Origin: Euryarchaeota archaeon UBA463
GTDB taxonomy: Archaea > Thermoplasmatota > Poseidoniia > Poseidoniales > Thalassarchaeaceae
Assembly (NCBI GenBank): GCA_002501805.1
Contig: DAOI01000008.1
Coordinates: 1 to 64,000, forward strand
DNA length: 64,000 nucleotides
Direction: 5' to 3'
The first letter of the stretch is position 1. Each line of letters opens with the position of its first letter. The notes beneath the pieces are model-generated. The model was not told the origin of the DNA and ran no database searches. It was given only the letters and a program-made list of their open reading frames with translations. Below, one piece after another: positions 8,482-18,100 of the stretch. A program made the position numbers and the translations under genes.

Positions 8482-9807
8482 ATGCCAGGAGAGATAACGA
8501 AAAAACAAATTGACAAGATGAGGAAGGAATTCGAGAGTGACTCTTCAGCCAGAGTCGCGCAGAACGCAGTTACCAGCAATAATCTATCCTCAGTAACTCT
8601 CAGAAGGGATTTGGTTCAGGAGATAGACTTCACTTTCAGTACAAAGCTGGATGAGTGGAAGGCCACAAATCAGAAGAGTAGCGGGCGCTGCTGGTTGTTT
8701 GCAACCTTGAATCTCTTCAGACCGGGAACTATGAAGAAGATGAATGTGAAGGAGTTCGAGTTTAGTCAGGCACACATTCATTTCTGGGATAAGTTCGAGC
8801 GTTCTAATCACTTCTTGGAGGCAATAATTGAGACCTCTGGAAGACCTGTTGATGATAGGACAATCCACTTCCTGCTATCAGATCCGATTGGGGATGGAGG
8901 GCAGTGGAATATGGCCATGAATCTAATCAGGAAGCATGGTCTTGTCCCAAAGTCGGCATATCCAGAGTCCAACAGTAGTAGCTCAACAAGATGGATGAAC
9001 TCGATTCTGAAGGACATACTCAGGAGTAGTGCTAGCGAGATTAGGGGAGTCCTTGATTCGGGTGGTAGCGAGAAAGAAGCAAGATTGCACAAGGAGAGTA
9101 GGATGGAGGATATTTGGAGAGTTCTTTGCATCCACTTGGGAACGCCACCTGAGAGTTTCGACTGGCAGTGGAGGGACAAGGACAAGGAGTTTCACAGAAG
9201 GGGGGAGATGACCCCTCAGGAGTTTGCGGATGAGTTTGTTGACGTAGATTGGGAAGAATACGTATGCATTGTCAACGACCCCAGAAACGAATACTATCAG
9301 ACATACACGGTTGATTACCTGCAGAATGTTGCTGGAGGCCCTCCTGTTGTCTATCTTAATGTCCCAAGCGATGAGATGAAATCAATAACTCAAGAGATAC
9401 TGGAGGACGGTATGCCAGTCTGGATGGGATGCGATGTGGGTAAGCAGATGGACAGGAAGAGGGGGCTATGGGATGCGAATCTCTTCGAGACTAACGAGCT
9501 TTATGGCGTGGATTATGGCATGAGCAAGGCTGACAGGCTCAGATATGGCCAGACCATGATGACTCATGCCATGCTCTTCACTGGAGTAGACGTGTGTGAC
9601 GGCAAGCCCAGGAGATGGAGAGTGGAGAACTCGTGGGGAGATGACTCTGGACAGAAGGGGTTCTACACAATGAACGACAATTGGTATGACGAGCATATGT
9701 TTGAGATCGCAGCTCCCAAGAAGTACCTCACAGACAAGATGGTCAAGGGACTGGAAACAGTGCCGATCGTCCTAGAAGCTTGGGACCCAATGGGCTCTCT
9801 TGCCTAG
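8482..9807 (+). CDS. C1B cysteine peptidase (bleomycin hydrolase / aminopeptidase C)
   Basis: Cytoplasmic papain-fold aminopeptidase that trims peptides. The catalytic triad is visible: Cys in QKSSGRCWLFATL (with the oxyanion Gln), His in MTHAMLFTGV and Asn in VENSWGDDSGQKG. About 440 residues is the family length, and the insertions typical of self-compartmentalising hexamers lie between Cys and His. The ATG at 8482 is chosen because AGAGGTG sits five bases upstream. A GTG-like extension to 8461 is less likely. The C-terminus ends DPMGSLA. In this family the C-terminus reaches into the active-site cleft. The stop abuts the stop of the convergent rps10 gene with no spacer. Confidence 0.92.
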   Translation: MPGEITKKQIDKMRKEFESDSSARVAQNAVTSNNLSSVTLRRDLVQEIDFTFSTKLDEWKATNQKSSGRCWLFATLNLFRPGTMKKMNVKEFEFSQAHIHFWDKFERSNHFLEAIIETSGRPVDDRTIHFLLSDPIGDGGQWNMAMNLIRKHGLVPKSAYPESNSSSSTRWMNSILKDILRSSASEIRGVLDSGGSEKEARLHKESRMEDIWRVLCIHLGTPPESFDWQWRDKDKEFHRRGEMTPQEFADEFVDVDWEEYVCIVNDPRNEYYQTYTVDYLQNVAGGPPVVYLNVPSDEMKSITQEILEDGMPVWMGCDVGKQMDRKRGLWDANLFETNELYGVDYGMSKADRLRYGQTMMTHAMLFTGVDVCDGKPRRWRVENSWGDDSGQKGFYTMNDNWYDEHMFEIAAPKKYLTDKMVKGLETVPIVLEAWDPMGSLA

Positions 9808-10137
9808 TTAACCTAGGTTTCTTAGTGAGAGTTCGATGGTGACCGAGTCTGGGATTGGTATCCTCAGGACCTTTCTCAGTGCCTTCTCATCCCTGGAAGT
9901 GTTTGTTACCAGCTCCAAGAGTCTCTTGTGGACTCTCATCTCCCAGTGATCCCATGTCTCAGCACCCTCTCCATCTGGACTCTTCCTACAAGGAACAACT
10001 ATCCTTCTGGTTGGGAGTGGGATTGGGCCTCGAAGCTTGACTCCGGTCTCATCCGATATTGTCTTTATCTGATCACAGACCTGATTTACGTCAGTGTGAT
10101 TCTCCCCCGTCAGTCTGATTGTGGTGACGACGGGCAT
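9808..10137 (-). CDS. rps10: 30S ribosomal protein S10 (uS10)
   Basis: Small-subunit head protein. It shows the uS10 hallmarks: an N-terminal strand VTTIRLTGENHTDVNQVCDQ, then GPIPLPTRRIVVPCRKSPDG (the extended loop reaching into the head) and WDHWEMRVHKRLLEL. The length of 109 is typical of archaea. It follows the EF-1alpha gene by 17 bases with an AGGTGAG ribosome-binding site, the tuf-rps10 order common in archaea, so the two are co-transcribed. There is no sign of anything unusual in the protein. Confidence 0.97.
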   Translation of the reverse strand: MPVVTTIRLTGENHTDVNQVCDQIKTISDETGVKLRGPIPLPTRRIVVPCRKSPDGEGAETWDHWEMRVHKRLLELVTNTSRDEKALRKVLRIPIPDSVTIELSLRNLG

Positions 10138-10154
10138 TCATACTCACCTTGCGT

Positions 10155-11438
10155 CTAAGCTTTCTTATCGATTGCGATGCACATTCCGGCTGCGACGGTC
10201 TTGCCCATGTCACGGATTGCGAACCTGCAGAGCTCAGGGAAGTCGTCCTTGACCTCTATCGCCATTGGCTTGGTAGGCTGGAACCTAACTGTTGCTGCAT
10301 CTCCAGACTTGAGGAACGCTGGTGTCTCACCGGTCTTTAGGTTCTTGATGAGCTCGACGAATCGAACAGCCACCTGAGCGGTGTGAGCATGGAATACTGG
10401 TGTGTATCCTACTCCGATTGCCTTTGGTATCTCCATCATCTGGATGTTTCCAACGAAAGTCTCGTCATGACGGACGAAGACTGGCTCGCTCTCGCCATAT
10501 CCAGCTACGTCTCCTCTGCGGATGTCAACTGCGGCTAGGCCACGTACGTTGAATCCAACGTTATCGCCTGGCTCGGCCTTATCGACCATGGTGTGATGCA
10601 TCTCGATGCTCTTGACCTCAGCGGACTTCTGGCTGGGGTTGAAGATGACTGTCTTTCCGGTGTTAAGGACACCAGTCTCGATCTTGCCTACTGGGACGGT
10701 TCCGATACCGCTGATCTTGTAAACGTCCTGAATTGGCAGGCGAAGAGGCCTGTCTGTTGGCTTTGGTGGCATCTCGATAGCGTCGATTGCCTCGAACAGA
10801 GTAGGTCCGCTGTACCATGAAGTGTTCTCACTCTTGTTGTACACGTTGTCGCCATGGAAGGCGCTGCAAGGTACGAAGGTGATTTCATCAGGCTTGTAGC
10901 CGGCGCCCTTTAGCAAAGCGCTGACCTCATTTACAGTCTCGTTGTACTTGTCCTGGGACCAGTCAACACCACTGATGTCCATCTTGTTGACATTGACGAT
11001 TAGCTGGCTGACGCCGAGAACTCTTGCTAGGAACGCGTGCTCTCTTGTCTGAGCGTTGACACCGTCGTTGGCCGCTACATTCAGTACAGCGGCGTCTGCC
11101 TGGCTTGTACCTGTGATCATGTTCTTGACGAAGTCACGGTGACCGGGAGCGTCAATGATTGTGAAGTAGTAGTTAGGCGTGTAGAACTCCTTGTGAGCTA
11201 CATCTATGGTAATTCCACGTGCGCGCTCCTCCTTCAAGCCGTCCATGACGTAGGCCAGACCGAATCCGGCCTTTCCTGCCTCGGCAGCTAGCTTCTCATT
11301 CTTCTCAATTACGTGCGCTTCGATGTGACCGCTGTCCAGAAGTAGACGACCAACTGTCGTCGACTTTCCGTGATCTACGTGCCCTACGAACACGATATTC
11401 AGATGCGGCTTGCTCTTGTCTTCCCACTGTGAACCCAT
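10155..11438 (-). CDS. tuf: Translation elongation factor EF-1 alpha
   Basis: GTPase that delivers aminoacyl-tRNA to the ribosome. The G motifs are clear: GHVDHGKST (G1), [10 protein letters not shown] (G2), DAPGHRDF (G3), NKMD (G4) and CSAF (G5). Domains II and III follow, with archaeal/eukaryal-type segments. At 427 residues it is the usual archaeal length. The start ATG at 11438 is preceded by GAGGTG at good spacing and by a TATA element near 11483. It heads a tuf-rps10 unit. Confidence 0.98.
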   Translation of the reverse strand: MGSQWEDKSKPHLNIVFVGHVDHGKSTTVGRLLLDSGHIEAHVIEKNEKLAAEAGKAGFGLAYVMDGLKEERARGITIDVAHKEFYTPNYYFTIIDAPGHRDFVKNMITGTSQADAAVLNVAANDGVNAQTREHAFLARVLGVSQLIVNVNKMDISGVDWSQDKYNETVNEVSALLKGAGYKPDEITFVPCSAFHGDNVYNKSENTSWYSGPTLFEAIDAIEMPPKPTDRPLRLPIQDVYKISGIGTVPVGKIETGVLNTGKTVIFNPSQKSAEVKSIEMHHTMVDKAEPGDNVGFNVRGLAAVDIRRGDVAGYGESEPVFVRHDETFVGNIQMMEIPKAIGVGYTPVFHAHTAQVAVRFVELIKNLKTGETPAFLKSGDAATVRFQPTKPMAIEVKDDFPELCRFAIRDMGKTVAAGMCIAIDKKA

Positions 11439-11477
11439 ATTATAACACCTCTAAGTGTGGCTCGCCGACCGAAGGGG

Positions 11478-11488
11478 CGTATATGAAT
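11478..11488 (-). promoter_or_regulatory. TATA box of the tuf-rps10 operon
   Basis: The minus strand reads ATTCATATACG about 40-50 bases upstream of the tuf ATG, followed by GAGGTG as ribosome-binding site. Spacing predicts a start of transcription near 11455. Confidence 0.5.
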
Positions 11489-11549
11489 CGTTCCCCAAGA
11501 GCGTTTTCCACTATCAGTTACCGAAGTGGTGAGCAGTGTGCTGATGAGG

Positions 11550-12746
11550 CTATCTATACTGAAGCTCCACTATGAAATAGTTGACCTTTGTCGTGTGCGT
11601 CTCCTCGTTAACTAAATCCGCGGACCATTCGCCTGGAAGAAAGCCCCTGACAGTGGAGGCTCCTATAACCAGCCACACGCAATAGTCATCTGAACCGCAG
11701 TCTCCTGCATTACGATTATCGTTAGACAGCCCGGTGGAGTTAGCGATCTCGTCCTCAGTACTGTTGTACAGGTAGATGTCTAGCTTGTTATCGGTGGTAG
11801 TCACTGGTCCACCTCCTAGTCCACCTCCTGCTTGATCGTCGTCTTGTTGGGGGTAGTCTACCTTGGTTCTGAGATATCTGATTCTATCCTTAGTGTCCTC
11901 ATCGTAGGTTACTGGGAAGTCCCAGGTCATTATAATCGGGTCCTGGATCCTCCTATCCATCTCAAAGTCACTCCACTTACCTTGGTAGTTGATGTAGACT
12001 GTGGAGTCGTCATAGTGAGTGAGTCCGTTGTTGTCCGTAACCGTCAGCCTGATGTCCCAAGCTCCGGCTGGCATGTCTTCCCATTGTACTACCTCTCCAG
12101 TAGCATCAACATCATTGTCCTTGATTCCATCCTCATCCGAGTCAGTATTCCTGTCCAAGTCCCACTCATAGCTTACTATGTATTCATCTGCATAGCAATC
12201 AGAATCGTCAGGGTCACAGCCAGCCCATGATCCAGAGCCGTCCAACGATACTGTAGTTGAGACGGAAACCTGCCTGTCATCGATTTCCTTGTCTTCACAT
12301 ACCCAAATCATGACGAAATCGCCGTTAGGAGGGGAGTCTCCCTCACAGTTGTCGTCTTTGTTGGATGAGATTTCCGCATGGGGCTCCCTAGCTGATGAGT
12401 CGATTACCGAGATGATCTTGCTAGTGGTTACCTCGTGGGTACCATCGCTCACGGCAAGCTTGGCGGAATACTCGCCAGGCTGAGCATATGAGTGGCTTGT
12501 GGTAAGTCCGTTTCCAGTGTTTCCATCTCCGAATGTCCATGTGAACGTCATGGGGTCGGCATCGGGATCTGAGGACCCGACAGCACTGAATGTGATGCTG
12601 TCTCCCGCCCTGACAGAGCCAGAGGGGTCAATTGTCATGTTTGCAGTAGGGGGACTGTTGCTTCCAAGAACATCCATGCAGCCGGCCAGTGAAGTGAAAA
12701 TCATCAACATGACCATCATCAGGCCCGCAGACTTGCCCCCTCTCAT
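11550..12746 (-). CDS. Lipoprotein with a PKD domain
   Basis: Exported lipid-anchored protein of unknown role. A hydrophobic N-terminus ends in the lipobox LAGC, after which the mature protein starts at Cys. A PKD domain follows at once (PPTANMTIDPSGS, then FTWTFGDGNTG and PGEYSAKLAVSDGTHE). A second Ig-like region includes an EF-hand-like stretch (DRNTDSDEDGIKDND) and RLTVTDNNGLTHYDDS. The C-terminal 130 residues match nothing I recognise. The ATG at 12746 is preferred to an upstream TTG (12776) because it gives a compact signal peptide. It may take part in cell-surface binding of polymers or proteins. Confidence 0.75.
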   Translation of the reverse strand: MRGGKSAGLMMVMLMIFTSLAGCMDVLGSNSPPTANMTIDPSGSVRAGDSITFSAVGSSDPDADPMTFTWTFGDGNTGNGLTTSHSYAQPGEYSAKLAVSDGTHEVTTSKIISVIDSSAREPHAEISSNKDDNCEGDSPPNGDFVMIWVCEDKEIDDRQVSVSTTVSLDGSGSWAGCDPDDSDCYADEYIVSYEWDLDRNTDSDEDGIKDNDVDATGEVVQWEDMPAGAWDIRLTVTDNNGLTHYDDSTVYINYQGKWSDFEMDRRIQDPIIMTWDFPVTYDEDTKDRIRYLRTKVDYPQQDDDQAGGGLGGGPVTTTDNKLDIYLYNSTEDEIANSTGLSNDNRNAGDCGSDDYCVWLVIGASTVRGFLPGEWSADLVNEETHTTKVNYFIVELQYR

Positions 12747-12791
12747 GGATGTGGCTGGAAGGTCGTATGAAATCAACCCTACGATAAGATG

Positions 12792-15413
12792 CTAGAAGTC
12801 CAGGAGGCTCTTCTGGCCCTTGGGTCTGGCCCCATCCAACAGTTCCTTCTCCCCCTGTCCGAAAGCCTCTGTAACTCGCCCGAGGGATTTGGCCAGGCGC
12901 TTAGCGTAGTAATCTGTGTCGTATTCAGGTGGTTCACCACCGATTTCGTCGACAAGCCATGCCTTGACTCCGAGCTTCTTGTCGCCACCCTCTGGCTTCG
13001 TAATTACGTACCCTACCTTCATTCCGGGTGTGAATTGAAGTCCTGCTGCAATTCTTTGCTTGGCGGCTCTGACATATGGCAGGCCATCAGGATTGGCGTA
13101 GACACTGTCGAAATCCCATTCGTTCTTCTTTGAGTTCCACTTGCCTTTGCATGATCGGCTGATTACTAATCTAGATGGTTCGACATCTCCACCACGAACC
13201 TCGTCGATCGCTAGCTTCGTCATATCTACAGCTCCTTCTGTGTTCCCATCGAGAAGCATCTCGAACATCTCTGTCATTGTCTCGGAGAGTAAATCGAAAG
13301 AGTCGGTCCTCCTCACCTCATAGCCTCTAATGAGCATCTCTTCCCTGGGCCACACTACTCTTCCGACATACCTCTTTTTGGCGCCGTGGCTGAAGAATGC
13401 GGAAAGCGCTGTCTCGAATTCTAACTCAGCGCCCTCTCTTGTGAATCTACTCGCCAGCTCCTCCCCGAACTCCAAGGTCTCCTCTTTGGCCTTCATCCAT
13501 TCCTTCGAGACCATGGGGTCTTCGGATCGGTTCGTCGGAGCTCCTGAGTCAACTGGTGACTTTACGAAAATAGAGTCTGTATCCGAGTAAATGACATCGT
13601 TGCCGCCTTCCTCGACTTGAGATATTATCGCTTTGATATTGTGCCTAGCCCATTCAGTTATGCTAGCTCCTAAGTCTGGATGCGTGAACCTGTAGAAACT
13701 AGACGCAAATACCCCATAGAATGAGTTCATCAGTATCTTTACCGCATACTGCAGTTGGTCCAGGAGGAAGACCTCGACTGGATCATTTCTCTCCTGTGCT
13801 TCCTCCATGCCCCTCTTGTATAGGTCCCTCTTTCCCATTAAGTCCTCCAAAAGCCTAGGGACTAGCCCGTTCATTTCCTCCTTTGACTTGTACCTGGTCC
13901 CAGTTGTTGGGGAAACACTGTGTGATTCGTCCTCATCTCCATCAGTTACAAGGGTTGTAGAGCAAATATTGTTGGAGATCATGATCGAAGGATACATCGA
14001 CTTGAAGTCAAGAACGACTACCCATGGCTCCATTCCTGGCTCGACCTCATGCACGTAGCCCCCTGCAATCTGATCTCTCTTCCTGGGTCCAGCATTTGTC
14101 ATTGGTACGGCTATCGACTCCTTGTCTGCCAGTCTCATAACCAATGAGTCAATCCATTGGCTGGTGGTGCCATTCGCAGCTGTCTCGACTGCAGTTAGTG
14201 ATACTGAAGCAAGAGCTTCCTTCCTTGCTATGGCCTTGAGATGCCCTAGAATATCTAGGGGGAGATGAGTATCTCTAACACAATACTCCATCACCACATC
14301 GGGCCTAGCGGCCCACTCCTCGTCCATCTTACTTGCATCCACATCGAGCTTCCTCATATCCTCGTCCTCGGGCCATAGAAGCTGCGATACGTACCTCAGT
14401 GACTCCCTTTGTGGCCTCAGTGTCTGTCGAGCCTGCCACCATGCGTCCATGGGGATTCTTCCAGGGATTCTCCAGACCCTGTTTTGCTGCCTAGTTGGGA
14501 AAATCCGTTTCCCCTCCCCCTCTTTCATGGGAACTCTGCCCCAACCGAACAGAGGTGATCTGCTGTACTTCGGCCTTGGGGAGATTACCTCAGCCCTCTC
14601 CTCCATTCTAGGGAGGTCGAAATTATCGATGTTGTACCCGGTGACGAAGTCTGGATCTTGCTCTCTAACGAGAGCGGTCAGCCCCTCCATAATTTCCCTC
14701 TCTTCGCCTCTGAACTGGTGCTCAGAACGCTTCCCAGCACGATCTATTACCGCTGCTGCGCATAGTATTCGATTAGTGGCGATACTTGTCTCGAGATCAA
14801 AAGAGAAGGTAACGAAGGGGGCGGGGAAGGGCTCGGTTCTGGATAATCCTTCGAGATTGCAGGAAACTATCATGTCAACCGGGTATATTCCGGACCCGCC
14901 CTCTTTCACTATGTTTTCCTCAGCTAAGGATGGGTCAGTATTAGAACTGTTTTTTGCGGCATCAGGCGCTCTTTCACCCGCCCAAAGAACCTCTCCTGTA
15001 GCATTGATGTGGGGCCCAAGGTCCAGATCCAACATCAGGCGGTTCTGGAACGGTATATCCGCGCTTGTAATCTCCCAGTTATCCAGTTTCTTACGGAGAT
15101 TCCTTACTGAGTAGGGTTGGTTGGCATAGACCCTCCAATGCCTCTTCATTCCGTGTCTTGTCCATTTCATGACCGGATCCGAGACTTCGACAACCTCGCT
15201 CATTCCAGATACTGAGTCCAGGTCAGGGTCTTGTTCCGGTCTAGGGGCTCCCGGTATAGCAATATCAAAGTAAGGCCGGAGGCCATGAACCAGTAGTACA
15301 ACCGAGTGTCCTTCCTCTGCCCTGCACCATAACTCTACCACTGTTTTTGGAACAGTGGAGTCGATAGACTGGTACGAGCCGGAGACAATACACATTCTGC
15401 CCTGCCACTCCAT
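12792..15413 (-). CDS. polB: Family B DNA polymerase
   Basis: Replicative or repair DNA polymerase with 3'-5' proofreading. Exonuclease motifs are Exo I FSFDLET, Exo II GYNIDNFDLP and Exo III YCVRDTHLPLD. Polymerase motif A is LDFKSMYPSIMISNN, motif B is KILMNSFYGVFAS and motif C is YSDTDSIF, so both catalytic Asp sets are present. The last residues QKSLLDF form a PCNA-interacting PIP box. No intein interrupts motif A or C, which are common insertion points in archaeal polB. The length of 873 is in the normal range. The gene is upstream of the PKD lipoprotein gene and divergent from ilvE. Confidence 0.96.
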   Translation of the reverse strand: MEWQGRMCIVSGSYQSIDSTVPKTVVELWCRAEEGHSVVLLVHGLRPYFDIAIPGAPRPEQDPDLDSVSGMSEVVEVSDPVMKWTRHGMKRHWRVYANQPYSVRNLRKKLDNWEITSADIPFQNRLMLDLDLGPHINATGEVLWAGERAPDAAKNSSNTDPSLAEENIVKEGGSGIYPVDMIVSCNLEGLSRTEPFPAPFVTFSFDLETSIATNRILCAAAVIDRAGKRSEHQFRGEEREIMEGLTALVREQDPDFVTGYNIDNFDLPRMEERAEVISPRPKYSRSPLFGWGRVPMKEGEGKRIFPTRQQNRVWRIPGRIPMDAWWQARQTLRPQRESLRYVSQLLWPEDEDMRKLDVDASKMDEEWAARPDVVMEYCVRDTHLPLDILGHLKAIARKEALASVSLTAVETAANGTTSQWIDSLVMRLADKESIAVPMTNAGPRKRDQIAGGYVHEVEPGMEPWVVVLDFKSMYPSIMISNNICSTTLVTDGDEDESHSVSPTTGTRYKSKEEMNGLVPRLLEDLMGKRDLYKRGMEEAQERNDPVEVFLLDQLQYAVKILMNSFYGVFASSFYRFTHPDLGASITEWARHNIKAIISQVEEGGNDVIYSDTDSIFVKSPVDSGAPTNRSEDPMVSKEWMKAKEETLEFGEELASRFTREGAELEFETALSAFFSHGAKKRYVGRVVWPREEMLIRGYEVRRTDSFDLLSETMTEMFEMLLDGNTEGAVDMTKLAIDEVRGGDVEPSRLVISRSCKGKWNSKKNEWDFDSVYANPDGLPYVRAAKQRIAAGLQFTPGMKVGYVITKPEGGDKKLGVKAWLVDEIGGEPPEYDTDYYAKRLAKSLGRVTEAFGQGEKELLDGARPKGQKSLLDF

Positions 15414-15548
15414 CAGCTCGCCTCAATGTGAGCGGGCAACACACCGCCTTCAAACTATGTCTCAGAAGAAGGCCATAAGAGTACCGGGAGGGAATCCTTG
15501 CGTAATCGTTGAAAGCCGACTTGCTTCCGTGAATATAGGGGACTGCCA

Positions 15549-16577
15549 ATGCCGAGTGATACTGAACCGGAAATCGACTGGGATTCACTGACCTTCAGCT
15601 TCACTCAGACAGACAGGATGTACTTGGCTAAATGCAAGATTGGGGGTGAGTGGGAGAAAGGGGTCATGAAGGACTACGAGGATTTGGTGATTTCTCCCGC
15701 TGCTGGTGTTCTGAACTACGGGCAGGGGCTCTTCGAGGGGCTAAAGGCGCAGAGGGCATCTGATGGCAGCATAGTTCTCTTCAGGCCTCAGCAGAACGCA
15801 AAGCGCGCACAGGAGGGGGCAAGGAGGCTTGGAATGCCTCCTGTGCCCGAGGAAATGTTCCTTGACGCAGTCATTAGCGCTGTCAGAGAGAACTCAAGGT
15901 GGGTGCCCCCGATGGGCAAAGGGGCCTTGTACATCAGACCGCTTTTGATGGGCAGTGGCCCGATTCTGGGCGTTGCTCCTGCACCTGAGTACACCTTCCT
16001 AGTTTTCACCTCCCCCGTAGGACCCTACTTCAGAGGAGGGATAACCCCGACCTCACTGAGGGTATCTGATAAATTCCACAGGGCCGCTCCCGGTGGCTCT
16101 GGAGGAGTCAAGGCGATAGGGAATTACGCTCCAGGGATGATTCCTTCCAAAATGGCGAAGAAAGAGGGTTATTCTGAGATTATCTACCTAGATGCAGTGA
16201 ATCACAGATACATAGAGGAAGTCGGCGCTGCGAACTTTTTCTGTGTGAAGGATGGCGTGGTATCAACCCCAGAGCTGACTGGGACGATACTGCCGGGAGT
16301 CACAAGGTCCTCGATTATTGAGCTAGCTTCTTCGAGAGGGTATGAGGTGAGAGAGGAGAAAGTTGACGTTGAGTACGCGATGGAGGCAGATGAGTGCTTC
16401 TGTGTTGGTACAGCGGCAGTGGTTTCGTCGATTGGAAAGATCGAGTACGGTGATAAGGTGTCAGAGTACAATGGGGGCGAGGTTGGCCCTGTGACTAGGC
16501 AGTTGTACGAGGAGCTTACTGCTATCCAGCAGAGGCGCGTACCCGATGAATTTGGCTGGATTGTAGTTGTAGAGTGA
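15549..16577 (+). CDS. ilvE: Branched-chain amino acid aminotransferase
   Basis: PLP-dependent class IV aminotransferase that interconverts Leu, Ile or Val and their 2-oxo acids. Visible family marks are NYGQGLFEGLKAQR near the start of the fold, RPLLMGSGPILGVAPAPEY in the middle, and the PLP lysine in GGVKAIGNYAPGM. The phosphate-binding regions are EEVGAANFFCV and TGTILPGVTRSSI. The size and the FTQTDRMYLA N-terminus resemble the larger eukaryotic/bacterial BCAT type. With the Liv-type uptake system further along, it fits amino-acid catabolism or synthesis in the same cell. Confidence 0.92.
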   Translation: MPSDTEPEIDWDSLTFSFTQTDRMYLAKCKIGGEWEKGVMKDYEDLVISPAAGVLNYGQGLFEGLKAQRASDGSIVLFRPQQNAKRAQEGARRLGMPPVPEEMFLDAVISAVRENSRWVPPMGKGALYIRPLLMGSGPILGVAPAPEYTFLVFTSPVGPYFRGGITPTSLRVSDKFHRAAPGGSGGVKAIGNYAPGMIPSKMAKKEGYSEIIYLDAVNHRYIEEVGAANFFCVKDGVVSTPELTGTILPGVTRSSIIELASSRGYEVREEKVDVEYAMEADECFCVGTAAVVSSIGKIEYGDKVSEYNGGEVGPVTRQLYEELTAIQQRRVPDEFGWIVVVE

Positions 16578-16627
16578 GAGATTTCACTGGGGCAACATAA
16601 TTGTGCAACCTCCCAGCCGCGCTGAAC

Positions 16628-18100
16628 ATGAAGACGGGGTCAATGCTTGTCGTCGTCATGATGCTATCATTTTCAGGGCTCGGTTGCATACATACCAACA
16701 GTGGCGTAGGCGGGTCCGAAGAGAGCCTGAATACCGATACTGGTATCTTCGTTACTGGTCCTGATGGTGAGTCTCTGGACATTCCTCCGCTACCATTAGA
16801 GTTCATTTTCAGCGATGTGGGCGAGGAGGGTGCCGAGCCAAGCATTGGGATTACATCCAGCGGTTGCATTTTCTTCATAGCATTTGAGAAAGTGATGCGA
16901 TCATGCGATTTCGGACAGTCATGGGAGGAAGTGACCGGCCCTGAGTGTTCGTTCACTACAAGTGATCCATACGGTTGGGTCGATCCTGTCACTGATCGTA
17001 TTTTCAATGTCCAGATGCAGGGACTCGAAACATCTTGGATATGCTGGAGTGATGACGATGGCGAGAGCTGGCTGGGCAATCCACACGATTCTGGGACCAC
17101 ACCTTTGAATGATCATATCAAGCTCGCAACCGGGCCTTGGACCAGTAGTGGATACGGAATAGGAGGATCATTCTCCCAATCGTTTTACGATCAAGCAGTC
17201 TACTATTGCTATAACAAAGGGATTGGTATTTTCTGCTTCACAAGCTTCGATGGAGGGGCGACATTCGAAGCGGGTGGACAGATTTTTGGATTGGCCACGT
17301 CCAATGGAGGACTACATGGCGCGATCACGAGTGCGCCTGATGGCACAGTCTACGTCACACCCAGAGTTGAGACTCCCACAGTAATAGTTTCCAAGGACAA
17401 TGGCTTCAGTTGGGACGAGCACTCAATGGGGGAGGACGTAGGAACTCCATACCCTAGGAAGAACTCGGAGGTTGCCACTGATACACAATCTAACGCATAC
17501 CACATCTGGACTGGTGGTGATGAGGGAGTTTACATGTCAAGGAGTATTGACTCCGGAGAAACATGGGAGCAGACCAGTATCCGAATAAGTCCCAAGGAAG
17601 TGATATCCACTACATTCCCTCAAGTAGACGCAGGAGATCCTGGTAAGATAGCCATCACGTATCTTGGAAGTGAGAACTCGAGTGAGCTCGGGAAGCCGGA
17701 TATCGATGGTGAGAACTGGACTGGAAATGCTCACTACGCCACTACTAACGTCAGTTACTACCTTTACATTACATTCAGCCTAAATGCACTGGACTCGTCC
17801 CCTGTTTTCCACACAGTCAGGGTTTCTCCCGACCCAGTTCAAATTGGTAGTATCTGTCTCAACAGCGGAGACTGCCGTGACATTGGCGGTTCGAATAGGA
17901 ATCTATTGGACTTCAATGATCTGCACATAGACAGAGAAGGCAGAGTCTACGTGGCATTCGCAGATGGGTGCATAGACTCTTGTGCATCTGATTTCAACTC
18001 AACCGCCGAGGACTCACGGAGCAGGCTCGGATCTGTGTACTACCTAGGGAGTGGTCCCAGTCTGTATGACTCAGTGGGAATGCTAGAGATTCCTTTCTAA
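16628..18100 (+). CDS. Lipoprotein with BNR/Asp-box (sialidase-like propeller) repeats
   Basis: Predicted lipid-anchored extracellular protein. The N-terminus is a signal segment ending in GLGC, after which the chain is exposed. At least five Asp-box motifs (S-x-D-x-G-x-x-W/F) can be read: SCDFGQSWEEV, SDDDGESWLG, SFDGGATFEAG, SKDNGFSWDEH and SIDSGETWEQT. These are evenly spread, as in six-bladed sialidase/BNR propellers. Catalytic sialidase residues cannot be assigned, so enzymatic activity is not claimed. The ATG at 16628 is favoured over TTG 16601. The stop codon directly abuts that of the convergent antiporter gene. Confidence 0.78.
   Translation: MKTGSMLVVVMMLSFSGLGCIHTNSGVGGSEESLNTDTGIFVTGPDGESLDIPPLPLEFIFSDVGEEGAEPSIGITSSGCIFFIAFEKVMRSCDFGQSWEEVTGPECSFTTSDPYGWVDPVTDRIFNVQMQGLETSWICWSDDDGESWLGNPHDSGTTPLNDHIKLATGPWTSSGYGIGGSFSQSFYDQAVYYCYNKGIGIFCFTSFDGGATFEAGGQIFGLATSNGGLHGAITSAPDGTVYVTPRVETPTVIVSKDNGFSWDEHSMGEDVGTPYPRKNSEVATDTQSNAYHIWTGGDEGVYMSRSIDSGETWEQTSIRISPKEVISTTFPQVDAGDPGKIAITYLGSENSSELGKPDIDGENWTGNAHYATTNVSYYLYITFSLNALDSSPVFHTVRVSPDPVQIGSICLNSGDCRDIGGSNRNLLDFNDLHIDREGRVYVAFADGCIDSCASDFNSTAEDSRSRLGSVYYLGSGPSLYDSVGMLEIPF

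Noticed and set aside
14449..15114. 221-codon plus-strand frame inside polB
   Set aside because: polB carries all exonuclease and polymerase motifs across this region, so the antisense frame is a by-product.
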